This document shows, piece by piece, positions 54,301 through 63,380 of a stretch of 64,000 nucleotides of DNA. How positions within the stretch are numbered: the first letter of the stretch is position 1; each line of letters begins with the position of its first letter. Under the pieces are notes generated by a model. It was given only the letters and a program-made list of their open reading frames with translations, did not search any database and had not been told where the DNA came from. The position numbers were made by a program, and so were the translations under genes. This DNA is from Salinispora tropica CNB-440 (GTDB lineage: Bacteria > Actinomycetota > Actinomycetes > Mycobacteriales > Micromonosporaceae), in the NCBI RefSeq assembly GCF_000016425.1, contig NC_009380.1, positions 3,290,144-3,354,143 on the forward strand, in the 5' to 3' direction.

Positions 54301-54942
54301 CTACCTGTCGAGGAGCAGCGCCTCTGCGCCGACCGGTCGGAACCCCGCCGCCTGGAACGCACGCACACTACGGGCGTTGCCCGCGGCCTGCTGCGCCCAG
54401 ACCGGTTGCCCGGTCGGCACCAGATACCGAGCGGCCCTCGCCAGGGCCCGTCCGAGGCCCTCCTCGCGCCGCCCCTCGTCAACCTCGATCGCCGCCTCCC
54501 ACCGGCCTGCCACGCCCCGACCAAGGATGACCACTCCCCCATCGGCTGCCCAGACCCGGATGTCGTCCCGATGCTGGCGCGCCCTGGTCACACGGGGATG
54601 GGCGGCGTCCGTGAGCTCGTTGAGCTGCAGCGGTGGTGCACCGGCCAGCGGGCTCGCGACCGTCAGTAGATCGATCGTGTCCATGGAACGTCCGGTGCGC
54701 TCGAGCAACGCAGCCAGAAAGCGTGGATGCAGTGCGGCTGCCAGGCGATCGCAGTCGAGAACGGCCAGAGTGCCACGGACCCAACGCGGATCCTCGTCGG
54801 TGAACACCACGGAGTGGGCAGTGAACGCGATCACCCCGGCATCGCGGTCGCCGGGCTGCGGCACGACGGTCGTCCCGCCATCCGGTGCCGGGAGGCGCCC
54901 GGCGGCCGCCGCGTCCAGGATCTCGGCCAGCTCACTTCCCAT
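54301..54942 (-). CDS. GNAT-family N-acetyltransferase
   Basis: A 213-residue protein (MGSELAEILDAAAAGRLPAP). The first 90 residues form a variable N-terminal part. The GNAT core follows, with VDEGRREEGLGRALARAARY as the acetyl-CoA pyrophosphate-binding (R/Q-x-x-G-x-G/A) region and WAQQAAGNARSVRAFQAAGF at the end (alpha4-beta7). The substrate is unknown. It is a stand-alone minus-strand gene, upstream of the NRPS scrap and downstream of lsr2. Confidence 0.85.
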   Translation of the reverse strand: MGSELAEILDAAAAGRLPAPDGGTTVVPQPGDRDAGVIAFTAHSVVFTDEDPRWVRGTLAVLDCDRLAAALHPRFLAALLERTGRSMDTIDLLTVASPLAGAPPLQLNELTDAAHPRVTRARQHRDDIRVWAADGGVVILGRGVAGRWEAAIEVDEGRREEGLGRALARAARYLVPTGQPVWAQQAAGNARSVRAFQAAGFRPVGAEALLLDR

Positions 54943-55103
54943 GGCTACTTCCCTTCAGCGCTGCGGTGACCCAAGACTGTGGCCGGTGGCGGACCACACC
55001 TCCCCGCGCCGATGGCCAGCGCGTTCCGCACGGAGACACCAACCGATGGTAAGGCCCCCTCTCTGGACGAACAGGCGGACCCACGCAGGGCGGGACACAG
55101 CAG

Positions 55104-55124
55104 AGGGCCCCGGAGCGGGGCCCT
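55104..55124. terminator. Hairpin downstream of lsr2
   Basis: AGGGCCCCG and CGGGGCCCT form a perfect 9-bp stem around GAG. It lies 60 bases past the lsr2 stop, in the direction of its transcription. No long T-run, but the stem is strong. Confidence 0.6.
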
Positions 55125-55183
55125 TCATGCTGTCTCGGTCAGCTCGACCGTGGGCTATTGCTGGCCGACTGGCCGCCAGCCAT

Positions 55184-55534
55184 TCACCGCTTGTCGTACG
55201 CCTCCATCACGCCGGCCGGAATGCGCCCGCGGTCCGACACCTGATATCCGTTGACCCGCGCCCACTCCCGGATCTCCTCGTTACGCGCGCGGGTGGAACG
55301 CTGCGCGGTCGCGGCGGCTCCCCGCACCGCCCTCGTGATCCCACCGTGGCCGCTGGCCCTGCCAACGCGCTGACCAACGGCGATATAGGGGGCAAGCGCC
55401 TGTCGAAGCGTGGATGCGTTCTCGTCCGATAGTTCGATGGTGTATGCCCTGCCGTCGAGACCGAACTCAATCGTCTGGTCGGCCTCATCACCGGTTAGGT
55501 CGTCAATCAGTTGGGTGATTACCTGTCGTGCCAT
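55184..55534 (-). CDS. lsr2: Lsr2-family nucleoid-associated protein
   Basis: A 116-residue protein (MARQVITQLIDDLTGDEADQ) with the Lsr2 two-part layout. The N-terminal beta-rich dimerisation domain contains TIEFGLDGRAYTIELSDENA. The C-terminal DNA-binding helix pair contains REWARVNGYQVSDRGRIPAG with an AT-hook-like RGR, then VMEAYDKR. Lsr2 is the actinobacterial H-NS analogue: it bridges AT-rich DNA, silences acquired genes and compacts the chromosome. AT-richer patches in the mobile middle part of this window are plausible targets (inference). Length matches the family. Confidence 0.96.
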   Translation of the reverse strand: MARQVITQLIDDLTGDEADQTIEFGLDGRAYTIELSDENASTLRQALAPYIAVGQRVGRASGHGGITRAVRGAAATAQRSTRARNEEIREWARVNGYQVSDRGRIPAGVMEAYDKR

Positions 55535-55988
55535 GCTCGGGTTAACTCCATTTCACGAGTGCGAAGACGAGGACATTAGCATCCAGACAGGGCTGTTGCT
55601 AAAGGACCCACAGGCGGGTTTCGCTCGACCACCAAACCTCTCCAGTGGGTAACGGCTACCGCACCCGCCGTGGCTGTTCCCTCGGACCACCGATCCGGGC
55701 CACCGAGCACTCGGAAGCAAACTTTCTGAAAGACATCTATCCCGCCCACGCCCATGCCATGTGTCGAGAACCGAGGCACCCAATTGCCAGCCACGACCGC
55801 TCCTGTCGTCGAAGACGCCGGCCTCGCATTCCCGGCCGACACCGCGCCGCCGCCGGATCCCCACGGCAGCGGTTCGGCACCCCGAGCGCCACCGTCGCTG
55901 GACACCGGCGCGGCCTGCCGCCCGGACTGACCCCGGCCAACACAGCTTAAGACCACCTAATGGGTAAATTTCCTATATTGTCCGGGTC
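55535..55988. other. Gap between lsr2 and MFS gene
   Basis: About 450 bases with no recognised gene. The last 45 bases before the MFS start are AT-rich (TTAAGA at 55947, TATATT at 55974) and could hold a promoter with a very short leader. Spacing is not ideal, so I give it low weight. Confidence 0.4.
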
Positions 55989-57539
55989 ATGCACTCTCGG
56001 TCCCGCCGGTCATCGCCGTCCCGACGGGCCGCCCTGATCAGCCTCTGCACCGCCGCCACACTGGTGTGGCTCGCGTTCTCCAACCTTGGGGTGGCACTGC
56101 CGACCATCGCCAACGAGTTGAACGTCAACCTGACCGATATGCAGTGGGCGAACAACGCCTTGAGTATCGCCTGCGGAACACTCCTGCTGGCCGGCGGTCG
56201 CCTCACCGACCTGTACGGCCACCGAAAGATGCTGCTGCTCGGCCTGCTGATCTTCGGCGTCGCCGCCCTGGCGACTGCCTTCGCTCCCAACCTCGCCGGC
56301 CTGGTCGCCGGCCGTGCGGTGATGGGCGTCGGTAGCGCCCTCATCCTGCCCGCCACGCTGGCGATGATCCCGGCGCTCTTCGAGCGCGCCGAGCAGCCAC
56401 CAGCCTTCGCCGCATGGGCGGCGGCGACCTGGGCCGGGCAGGCGATCGGGCCGGCTGTCGGTGGAACCCTGACCACCCTGCTCGGCTGGCGGTCGCTGTT
56501 CTGGTTGACCGCACCGGTGGTCCTCGTCTTGTACGTCGTGACCAAACGGAACGCACCCGAGGCACAGCAGGGCCGGGGACGGATCGACCTGATCGGGTTG
56601 GTCACCGGGGCCGGGGCCGTACTGTGCCTGCTCTTCGCGCTGACCGAGGGGCAGCAGGCCGGTTTCAACGATCCGCTGATCATTGCTCTCTTCGGCGCCA
56701 CCGTGGTGTTCGCCGCGGCGTTCGTGCTCGTCGAGTTGAGGATCACCGACCCGCTGGTAGATCTACGGCTGTTCCGCACCCGCAGCTTTGACGGCGCTCT
56801 CATCGTCAACCTGACGATGAACATGTCCTTCGCCGGCACGCTTTTCGTGCTGTCTCTCTACCTGCAGGACGTCCGGGGCTACAGCGCGTTCGTGGCCGGC
56901 CTGCTCCTGGTTCCGGCCGCCGGAACGATCCTGGTGTTCAACTCCGTCGGCGCACGGGTCGTCACCCGACACGACGCCCGCTCCCCCTCGGTCTGGGGCC
57001 TCGTCCTGGTCGGCGTCGGCTGCTTCGCCATCAGCGCCCTCCTACCCTCCCTGTCGGTAGTCGCGGTGATCGTGGGCCTACTCATCATCGGTGTCGGACT
57101 GGGCCTGCTCTCCGTGCCCGTGGCTGACACCATCGTCGGGGGCCCACCGCCCGCCCTCGCCGGCACCGCGTCCGGGGTCTACAAGACCAGCAGCATGCTG
57201 GGGGGCGCGCTCGGTGTCGTCCTGCTGACCGCCGCAACCACCCGATTCGGCCGGGCCGAGGCGGCCCCGGTGAGCACCGCGGCCGGGCTCACCGAAAACG
57301 AGTCAAACCAGGTCGTCAACGCGCTGACCAACTCCCAGACGGCGAACGCCATCCTCGACAAGCTGCCGGCGAACGAGCGGAGCCTCGTGATCGATGCCTA
57401 CCACCAGGCCTTCTCGGACGGGGTGTCGACGGCCCTCGTACTCGGTGGTGTGATCGCGGTGATCGGCGCGGTGCTGGCCGGCTGGATCTGGCCCCGCCAC
57501 CGAAAGGGCCGCGACACGCGGCAACCCCAGCAGGGTTGA
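55989..57539 (+). CDS. DHA2-type MFS exporter
   Basis: A 516-residue transporter from ATG 55989 (MHSRSRRSSPSRRAALISLC). About 14 TM helices with motif A GGRLTDLYGHRKMLLLGL and motif C GPAVGGTLTTLLGWRSLFWL. An outside loop near the C-terminus (TTRFGRAEAAPVSTAAGLTE, then NESNQVVNALTNSQ) is typical of actinomycete EmrB/QacA-like exporters. It resembles but does not duplicate the exporter at 51-52 kb. No regulator is adjacent. Its stop and the YaaA stop are four bases apart. Confidence 0.92.
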   Translation: MHSRSRRSSPSRRAALISLCTAATLVWLAFSNLGVALPTIANELNVNLTDMQWANNALSIACGTLLLAGGRLTDLYGHRKMLLLGLLIFGVAALATAFAPNLAGLVAGRAVMGVGSALILPATLAMIPALFERAEQPPAFAAWAAATWAGQAIGPAVGGTLTTLLGWRSLFWLTAPVVLVLYVVTKRNAPEAQQGRGRIDLIGLVTGAGAVLCLLFALTEGQQAGFNDPLIIALFGATVVFAAAFVLVELRITDPLVDLRLFRTRSFDGALIVNLTMNMSFAGTLFVLSLYLQDVRGYSAFVAGLLLVPAAGTILVFNSVGARVVTRHDARSPSVWGLVLVGVGCFAISALLPSLSVVAVIVGLLIIGVGLGLLSVPVADTIVGGPPPALAGTASGVYKTSSMLGGALGVVLLTAATTRFGRAEAAPVSTAAGLTENESNQVVNALTNSQTANAILDKLPANERSLVIDAYHQAFSDGVSTALVLGGVIAVIGAVLAGWIWPRHRKGRDTRQPQQG

Positions 57540-57543
57540 CCGC

Positions 57544-58335
57544 TCAGCCCAGGTCGTGTCGTCGGACGCTGAGCCCCTTGCCCCCGAACTCCTGACAGAC
57601 GAAGGCGGGCTGACGGGGCTTACTCAGGGCCGGTTCGTAGCGGTAGCCGATCTCGGCGAAGTCAACGATGTCCGCCGGGTCCTCAACCCGAGCGGCCAGC
57701 AGCCATCGGGCGAAGGCACCGCGGGCGATCTTGGCGTGTACGACAACGAACCGCGGCTCGCCTGTCTTCGGGTTGATCGTCAGGAAGCGGGGGCTGACGA
57801 ACCGGTCGCGGGACAGAAACCGGGTGACGATCCGGTTGTACTCCACGGCGGCCAGATCAACGATGACGCCGGTCCGCGGTAGGCACCGGGCAACGGCATC
57901 GCCCCAGAACTGGTAGAGATTGGCATACGGCGGATCCGGCAGGCGATAGCCCATCTCCAGCCGGTACGGCTGGATGCCGTCCTCCGGACGCAGGATGCCG
58001 TACAGCCCGGAGAGGATACGCAACCGGCCTTCGGCGTACGCCCGATCCGCGGGGGTGAGGTCGCAGGCGCGGAGCCCGCTGTAGATGTCACCGGCGAAGC
58101 TGTCGATCGCCGGCGACTGCCGCTCCGGTTCGGTGCCCCAGTCCGCGAACAGCCCGTGCGTTCGGTCGGCCAGCTCCGGGGAGAGCTCCATGGCGGCGGC
58201 GAACTGCTCCACCGAGAGGGTCTTGAGGTATGTCGCCAACTCCTCGGCCCGGTCCCGTAGGGCGGGCACGGTGAGGGTCGCGCCGCCCTGGGGCGCCGGT
58301 CGCATCGCCTTGGAGGTGTGAATCAGAATGATCAT
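57544..58335 (-). CDS. yaaA: YaaA-family peroxide-stress protein
   Basis: A 263-residue protein. The N-terminus is MIILIHTSKAMRPAPQGG, followed by LSVEQFAAAMELSPELA, a long conserved block LSGLYGILRPEDGIQPYRLE with MGYRL, and YQFWGDAVARCL. This is the UPF0246/YaaA family, which in E. coli lowers free intracellular iron during peroxide stress and binds DNA by a helix-hairpin-helix-like motif. Length is as usual. The gene stands alone on the minus strand. Confidence 0.92.
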   Translation of the reverse strand: MIILIHTSKAMRPAPQGGATLTVPALRDRAEELATYLKTLSVEQFAAAMELSPELADRTHGLFADWGTEPERQSPAIDSFAGDIYSGLRACDLTPADRAYAEGRLRILSGLYGILRPEDGIQPYRLEMGYRLPDPPYANLYQFWGDAVARCLPRTGVIVDLAAVEYNRIVTRFLSRDRFVSPRFLTINPKTGEPRFVVVHAKIARGAFARWLLAARVEDPADIVDFAEIGYRYEPALSKPRQPAFVCQEFGGKGLSVRRHDLG

Positions 58336-58682
58336 TTTCGCCTCGTGCCGAGATCAAGATCCCCTGAGCATAGCGGCCCGACCGGCAACTCCGCGGCGGC
58401 GAACCCGAGAGGGCAAAGCCGACCGGCGTGCCCCTCCCGGCCGCCTCGCCCCACCCGCACAAACGCCGACCAGAGCTCGTCCGACGATGGAGATTCACTG
58501 GCGACAATAAGGGCAGTGCATGGTGTGGCTACGAGATAGCGCACTGGCACCTGGGCCACATCCAGGTGGTGTCAAGCCCCTCCGCGAGATCTTTTTCGCC
58601 GCACAGGTTGTAATGTGGGTCCGCCGCCTTCCACATTCGGCAGTAGCGACTCGAGACGACTTCGCCTCCTGGAGGAAACCGC
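58336..58682. other. Gap upstream of divergent genes
   Basis: About 350 bases between yaaA and the phosphotransferase gene. No supported gene. It should contain both promoters. No inverted repeat or riboswitch-like element stood out. Confidence 0.4.
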
Positions 58683-59330
58683 ATGCCGGGAACGAACCTA
58701 CAGGAGCGCACAACGACCACCGCCACCCCGCCTCGGATAGTGCAGGCCGCCAACACCGTGACGACGGTACGCACAGTCGGCGCGGTCGCGGTCGCAATCG
58801 CCGCGATCGTCACACGGGACCCTGTCCTGGCGATGACCGCCTATCTCATCTACTGGATCGGCGACATGCTGGACGGCTGGACGGCCCGCCGACTCAACCA
58901 GGAGACCCGCTTCGGCGCGGTCTTCGACATCCTGGCCGACCGGCTCTGCTGCATCCTCTGCATCATCCCGCTACTACAGGCACGACCACAGATGGCGGCT
59001 CCTATCGCAGTCTTTCTGCTGCAGTTCGTCGTCGTCGATCTGGTGCTCAGCCTGTCGTTTCTCCGTTTCGGGCTACTGAGCCCAAACTACTTCTTCCGTG
59101 TGCACCGTGGTGTCTTCCGGTGGAACTGGTCCCCGCCGGCGAAGGCTGCCAACACCAGCGCGTTGGTGCTGCTCGTGCTCTTCGTGCCGAGCCCCTCGCC
59201 GGCGCTCGCGCTGGCCCTGGCGGTGACCGTGATCAAGGTCGCCTCCCTGGTGGTGGTGCGACGACTGCCCGGCACCGGCCCTCCGCGGCGCCGGCAGGGC
59301 TCCTACGACGGTTGGTCCCTGTCCACATGA
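58683..59330 (+). CDS. CDP-alcohol phosphotransferase
   Basis: A 215-residue membrane enzyme from ATG 58683, preceded by TGGAGGAAACCGC. The family signature Dx2DGx2ARx8Gx3Dx3D is complete: IGDMLDGWTARRLNQETRFG then AVFDILADRL, about residues 58-85. About five TM helices. It transfers a phospho-alcohol head group from a CDP-activated donor. Phosphatidylglycerol, phosphatidylinositol or a sugar lipid cannot be distinguished. The next gene begins 13 bases on, so they form a unit. Confidence 0.88.
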   Translation: MPGTNLQERTTTTATPPRIVQAANTVTTVRTVGAVAVAIAAIVTRDPVLAMTAYLIYWIGDMLDGWTARRLNQETRFGAVFDILADRLCCILCIIPLLQARPQMAAPIAVFLLQFVVVDLVLSLSFLRFGLLSPNYFFRVHRGVFRWNWSPPAKAANTSALVLLVLFVPSPSPALALALAVTVIKVASLVVVRRLPGTGPPRRRQGSYDGWSLST

Positions 59331-59343
59331 ACGGGGTCGAATC

Positions 59344-59979
59344 ATGATCGAGGCCGGGCTCGCCACCTTCCTGATGGCGTTCGCCTCGGCCTTCATCCCG
59401 GCGGTGCCGGTGGAGCCATACCTTGTCGGTGCGGCCGCCGTAACCGGACAGCACGCCCTCCTGCTGGGTGTCACCGCCGGCGCCGGACAGACCGTCGGCA
59501 AGGCGCTGATGCTGCTGGGCCTGCGCGGCACCCTCCGCTCGGCAAGACTGCGCCGCTGGCTACAGCGGCACCGCGCTCGCTTCGCGCGGGCTCCGGAGCC
59601 GGAGCCGGTCGTCGTGACCATGGCGGGAGTGCCGCGCGGGGCAGGACCGAACAGCCCGGGTATCGGCGCGGTGAAGACTGAGGCCGCGCCGCCCCGGGCG
59701 ACGGTCCGGACGATCCTCCGTCGGTTGATCACCGCCGTTGTCGCGGTGACCCGCCGCTGGAGCAGTGCGCTGGTCGCCCTGCTCGACCGGCCCTTCGTCG
59801 CGGTGCCGGTGGTGTTGCTGAGCGCGACGGTCGGCCTACCACCACTGCTGCTGGTCGTCTTCTGCATCAGCACGACCCGAATGTCGGTTGGCCTGTTCAC
59901 GGTCACCTGTTTCGCCGGCCGCACTCTTCGATTCGCCGCGGTAAGCATGCTGCCGGAGCTCGCTCACGTCCTCGGATAG
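59344..59979 (+). CDS. Multi-TM membrane protein, possibly VTT/DedA-like
   Basis: A 211-residue protein from ATG 59344 (MIEAGLATFLMAFASAFIPA). The N-terminal half resembles VTT/DedA re-entrant loops: VPVEPYLVGAAAVTGQHALL and GVTAGAGQTVGKALMLLGLR. A long polar loop rich in Arg and Pro (about 85-135) follows, then two C-terminal helices (FVAVPVVLLSATVGLPPLLL and on). DedA-type proteins move lipids across the membrane. Next to a phospholipid head-group transferase, a role in lipid handling is plausible. The VTT call is moderate. Confidence 0.65.
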   Translation: MIEAGLATFLMAFASAFIPAVPVEPYLVGAAAVTGQHALLLGVTAGAGQTVGKALMLLGLRGTLRSARLRRWLQRHRARFARAPEPEPVVVTMAGVPRGAGPNSPGIGAVKTEAAPPRATVRTILRRLITAVVAVTRRWSSALVALLDRPFVAVPVVLLSATVGLPPLLLVVFCISTTRMSVGLFTVTCFAGRTLRFAAVSMLPELAHVLG

Positions 59980-60012
59980 CAGGTCACGAGGATGGTGCGC
60001 CGACCGGCGCGC

Positions 60013-60052
60013 GCGTGGGGGGTATCCGCCGGACGGCGGATACCCCCCACGC
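60013..60052. terminator. Strong hairpin between convergent units
   Basis: GCGTGGGGGGTATCCGCC is mirrored perfectly by GGCGGATACCCCCCACGC around the loop GGAC: an 18-bp stem. It lies between the stop of the membrane protein gene (59979) and that of the arylsulfatase gene (60117), so it can terminate both transcripts. Confidence 0.8.
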
Positions 60053-60116
60053 TTAGCTGGCCAGCGCCGACTCCAGGCCCGGAGTCCTGTACGGCCGGCT
60101 GACCCGGCGACAGCGC

Positions 60117-62513
60117 TCAGTCCCGGGCCATCATGGCGGCCGCCTCCCGCTCGACGTCGACGTAGGCCTCACCAGAAACATCCGCGATGACCTGTTTGAT
60201 CGTGGCGCCGGTCAGCTTCCAGGGACGAGCACCGGAGTAGTCGTAGGTGACCGGCGCTCCTCGGTCCTGGCCGACGTTGAAGCCTTCCCCGGCGAGCGCG
60301 AAGTTGCCGAGTTGGGTCTGCATCCCCTTGCACTCACCCACCTTCTTCTTGCCGATGAACAGCGAGGCGTTACCGATGCAGGCACTGGGCTGATCGGAGT
60401 TCGGCGGAGTTATCAACTTCTCCTTCTCGAACGCGATGCCGAGCACCACCTTCCCCTTCGGCACGTCGATGTTCGAGGCAATGACCTGCTCCTTCTCCCC
60501 CAGGTAGTTGTAGACGTACTTCAGTTTGCCGTCTTTGAGGTAGAGAGCGTGACCGCCGAAGTTGGAGCCCTGCGCGAAGAGGACACCTTCAGCGTCGGGA
60601 CCGTCGATGACGACATCGGCCGCGAGGATGTAGGAACGCCCCCGAATGTTGACCGCGACCGCCTCGGGAACCTCCAGCGTGTTCGGATAGTAGACGTAGT
60701 GGTCTCGCGGCGGCGCCACCTGCGGTCGCGGCGTGCTGAGCAACTCGGCGATAGGCCGGTCCTCCATCGGTAGACCAGAGAACGTACCGGCCTGGTAGTA
60801 CCAGAGCGCCACCAGCTCCGCGGCCAGATCGGGGTGCTGGTCGGCCACGTTGTGGATCTCGGCACGGTCGACGTCGGTGTGGTAGAGCGCCCACTTGTCC
60901 AGGCCAAAGTGACCCCAGTCCGATGGCGAGCTCGGGTGCAGGGCGTCCACCTTCCAGCCGTCCCGCCACAGCGCCCGCGTCCCCAGCATCTGGTAGAACT
61001 GGCTGCGCTTGGCCGTCTTCGCCTTGGCCTTCTCGAAGGTGTGTTTGAAGCTGGTGCCCTCCAGCGGCCACTGTTTGAAGCCCTTGACCGTCTCCGGTAG
61101 CTCGATGCCGAGGCATTCATACACCGTGGGTACGATGTCGGTGACGTGTGTGTACTGGTCGCGTAGCTCGCCTTTTGCCTTGATCCCCGCCGGCCAGTGC
61201 ACGATCATCGGGTCGCAGATTCCCCCCTCCCACACGTCCTGCTTGAACAGCTTGAACGGGGTGTTGAAGGCAAAGGCCCAACCGGTCGAATAGTGGTTGT
61301 ACGTGCCGGGAGAGCCGAGAATATCGATCATCTTGATATTCTCGTCGACATTGCTCGGGACACCATTGAAGAACGTGTTCTCATTGACGGCGCCATCCGG
61401 CCCACCCTCACCCGACGCACCGTTGTCGGAGATCACGATGATGAGGGTGTTGTCCAGCTCTCCGGTTTCCTCAAGGTAGGAGATCAGCCGACCGATCTCG
61501 TGGTCGGCGTGGCTGGAGAAGCCGGCGAAGACCTCCGCCATCCGCGTCTGCAGCTTCTTCTCGTCGTCGCTGAGCGAATCCCACGGCCGTACCTCGCTCG
61601 TGGAGGGAAAGGGTTTGCCGTCCGCGCTGCGTACGTCGCTGAACGGGTTGACCGGTGATAGTTCGGTACCCTTCGGGACGATACCCATCTTGATCTGCTT
61701 CGCGAGGATCTTCTCGCGGATCGCCTCGTACCCCATGTCGAACTTGCCCTTGTACTTGTCGGCCCAGGCCTTCGGCACGCTGTGTGGGGCATGATTCGCC
61801 CCGGGGCAGAAGTACATGAAGAACGGTCGGTCCGGCGCCGTCTGCTTGGCGTCGCCGATCATGCCGATCGCCCGGTCGACGAGGTCGGCGGTGAGCAGAT
61901 ATCCGTCCTTTCCCTCCTTCCACTCGTCAATGCTGACCGGATCGGCGGGCTGGTCGACGAACTGCTGGTCCTGCACGAGATTCGGGTAGTACTGGTTGGC
62001 CTCGCCGCCGAGAAAGCCGTAGAAGCGTTCAAAGCCCCGGTAGGTGGGCCAGTTCCGCTTGGAGGAGGCCATGTTGGTCTCGTCTTCCCCGGCACAGTGC
62101 CACTTGCCCAGTGCGTAGGTGTTGTAGCCCCGGTCGCTGAGGATCTCCCCGATAAGGGCCGCCTCCCCGGGGATATGGCCATTCATCCCCGGGAACCCCT
62201 GGGTCGCCTCGGCGACGCAGGACATGCCGACGGTGGTGTGGTTACGCCCACTCAGCAGCGCGGCCCGAGTGGGCGAGCAGAGCGCGGTGGTGTGGAACTG
62301 GGTGTACTTCAGTCCGTTGTTGGCGAGCTTACTCATGTTCGGCATCTCGATGGGCCCGCCGAAGAAGTCCCAGGAGCCGAAGCCCGTGTCGTCCCAGACC
62401 AGGATCAGCACGTTCGGCGCCCCTTTCGGGGCCTGGGGTTGGGCGTAGGGGTCCCAGTCCGGCGTCGAGTCCGTGACACCCAGGTTGATAACGCCCTTGA
62501 ATTCTTTACTCAT
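60117..62513 (-). CDS. Type I arylsulfatase
   Basis: A 798-residue sulfatase. The metal and active-site start is LVWDDTGFGSWDFFGGP with Asp41/Asp42. The formylglycine motif is ALCSPTRAALLSGRN with Cys79 (C-x-P-x-R), which must be converted to formylglycine by a separate FGE enzyme. Further sites are GKWHCAGEDE and SDNGASGEGG. A C-terminal domain (about 600-798) is beta-rich. The substrate (aryl or alkyl sulfate) is not readable. The N-terminus has no signal peptide, so it is probably cytoplasmic. It is the downstream partner of a small membrane protein gene on the same strand. Confidence 0.93.
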   Translation of the reverse strand: MSKEFKGVINLGVTDSTPDWDPYAQPQAPKGAPNVLILVWDDTGFGSWDFFGGPIEMPNMSKLANNGLKYTQFHTTALCSPTRAALLSGRNHTTVGMSCVAEATQGFPGMNGHIPGEAALIGEILSDRGYNTYALGKWHCAGEDETNMASSKRNWPTYRGFERFYGFLGGEANQYYPNLVQDQQFVDQPADPVSIDEWKEGKDGYLLTADLVDRAIGMIGDAKQTAPDRPFFMYFCPGANHAPHSVPKAWADKYKGKFDMGYEAIREKILAKQIKMGIVPKGTELSPVNPFSDVRSADGKPFPSTSEVRPWDSLSDDEKKLQTRMAEVFAGFSSHADHEIGRLISYLEETGELDNTLIIVISDNGASGEGGPDGAVNENTFFNGVPSNVDENIKMIDILGSPGTYNHYSTGWAFAFNTPFKLFKQDVWEGGICDPMIVHWPAGIKAKGELRDQYTHVTDIVPTVYECLGIELPETVKGFKQWPLEGTSFKHTFEKAKAKTAKRSQFYQMLGTRALWRDGWKVDALHPSSPSDWGHFGLDKWALYHTDVDRAEIHNVADQHPDLAAELVALWYYQAGTFSGLPMEDRPIAELLSTPRPQVAPPRDHYVYYPNTLEVPEAVAVNIRGRSYILAADVVIDGPDAEGVLFAQGSNFGGHALYLKDGKLKYVYNYLGEKEQVIASNIDVPKGKVVLGIAFEKEKLITPPNSDQPSACIGNASLFIGKKKVGECKGMQTQLGNFALAGEGFNVGQDRGAPVTYDYSGARPWKLTGATIKQVIADVSGEAYVDVEREAAAMMARD

Positions 62514-62573
62514 AACGGCTTCTCCTTCTCCCGCTCCCGGGGCGGGACACGCAACCTGCCCGTACTTTCCCGA

Positions 62574-63248
62574 TCAACTCTTCGCGGTGTCGGATGGCGC
62601 CACCTGGCCGGTGATCAGCATTCGGATGCTCACCAGGAGAACCCAGGCGGGGAAGATGAGCGTGAACCAAAGGTTCTGGTTGGTCACGACAAGGAGCAAC
62701 ACAGCGAGAACGTAGGTCAGGATCCAGAGCCACTTCGGCATCAGTCGGGTCTTGAGCCCCACCGTTCCGAGGGCGAACATGAACACCGCTGCCATACGTA
62801 CCGCGTAGACCCCACTTGCCTCGAGCATGATCGAACGACCGAACCCGACCGTCTCGGTACTCAAGGACTGGGACCCACCTTCGGGGACACCGTCCAGAAT
62901 GGCTCCCGCGACCACGACGGCGACGAATATCATGGCCAGGAACAGGACGCCGCTCCCGATGATCAGGGTGGAGAAGAACCAGTCTCCCAAGTTCCCCATG
63001 TACTCCCGCACCACGCCCATGAACCAGAGGAAGAAGATTCCGGCGAACGGGATGAGGAACAACGCCACCCGCATCCGGCCAGCTTCTTGCCGCACCCACT
63101 CCACATCGGCGAACGGCTCCTTCGGAAGCGCTGACCGAAGCAGGATTATGCTGATCGAAAAGACTACTGCGAAAAGTATGCCCGCGATCGCGACCCCGCG
63201 CGGGTTTCGGAGCGCCCGAAACGCTTCCTGATCAGAACTCGTGCCCAT
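62574..63248 (-). CDS. Membrane protein upstream of the arylsulfatase
   Basis: A 224-residue protein from ATG 63248 (MGTSSDQEAFRALRNPRG). Five TM helices are visible (VAIAGILFAVVFSISIILL, VALFLIPFAGIFFLWFMGVV, IIGSGVLFLAMIFVAVVVAG, AVFMFALGTVGLK, LAVLLLVVTNQNLWFTLIFP). I do not know a function. The next gene downstream (60 bases) is the arylsulfatase, so it could be co-transcribed and help with uptake or export of the sulfate ester. That is inference. Confidence 0.6.
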   Translation of the reverse strand: MGTSSDQEAFRALRNPRGVAIAGILFAVVFSISIILLRSALPKEPFADVEWVRQEAGRMRVALFLIPFAGIFFLWFMGVVREYMGNLGDWFFSTLIIGSGVLFLAMIFVAVVVAGAILDGVPEGGSQSLSTETVGFGRSIMLEASGVYAVRMAAVFMFALGTVGLKTRLMPKWLWILTYVLAVLLLVVTNQNLWFTLIFPAWVLLVSIRMLITGQVAPSDTAKS

Positions 63249-63380
63249 CGGCAACACCCTTCACCAGCAGTTTCCACTGTCCCATGGAACGCGCATCCCT
63301 CCTTTTCTCGTTCTACCAGAGAACGGGCCAGGCGGCGGCCGGAATGCGTCCGGCCGTAAGCTGGGCTCGGAGTCCCGGCC

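Noticed and set aside
55947..55979. TTAAGA and TATATT as a promoter of the MFS gene at 55989
   Set aside because: Spacing between the elements is about 21 bases and the leader would be only a few bases; kept as a note, not a feature.
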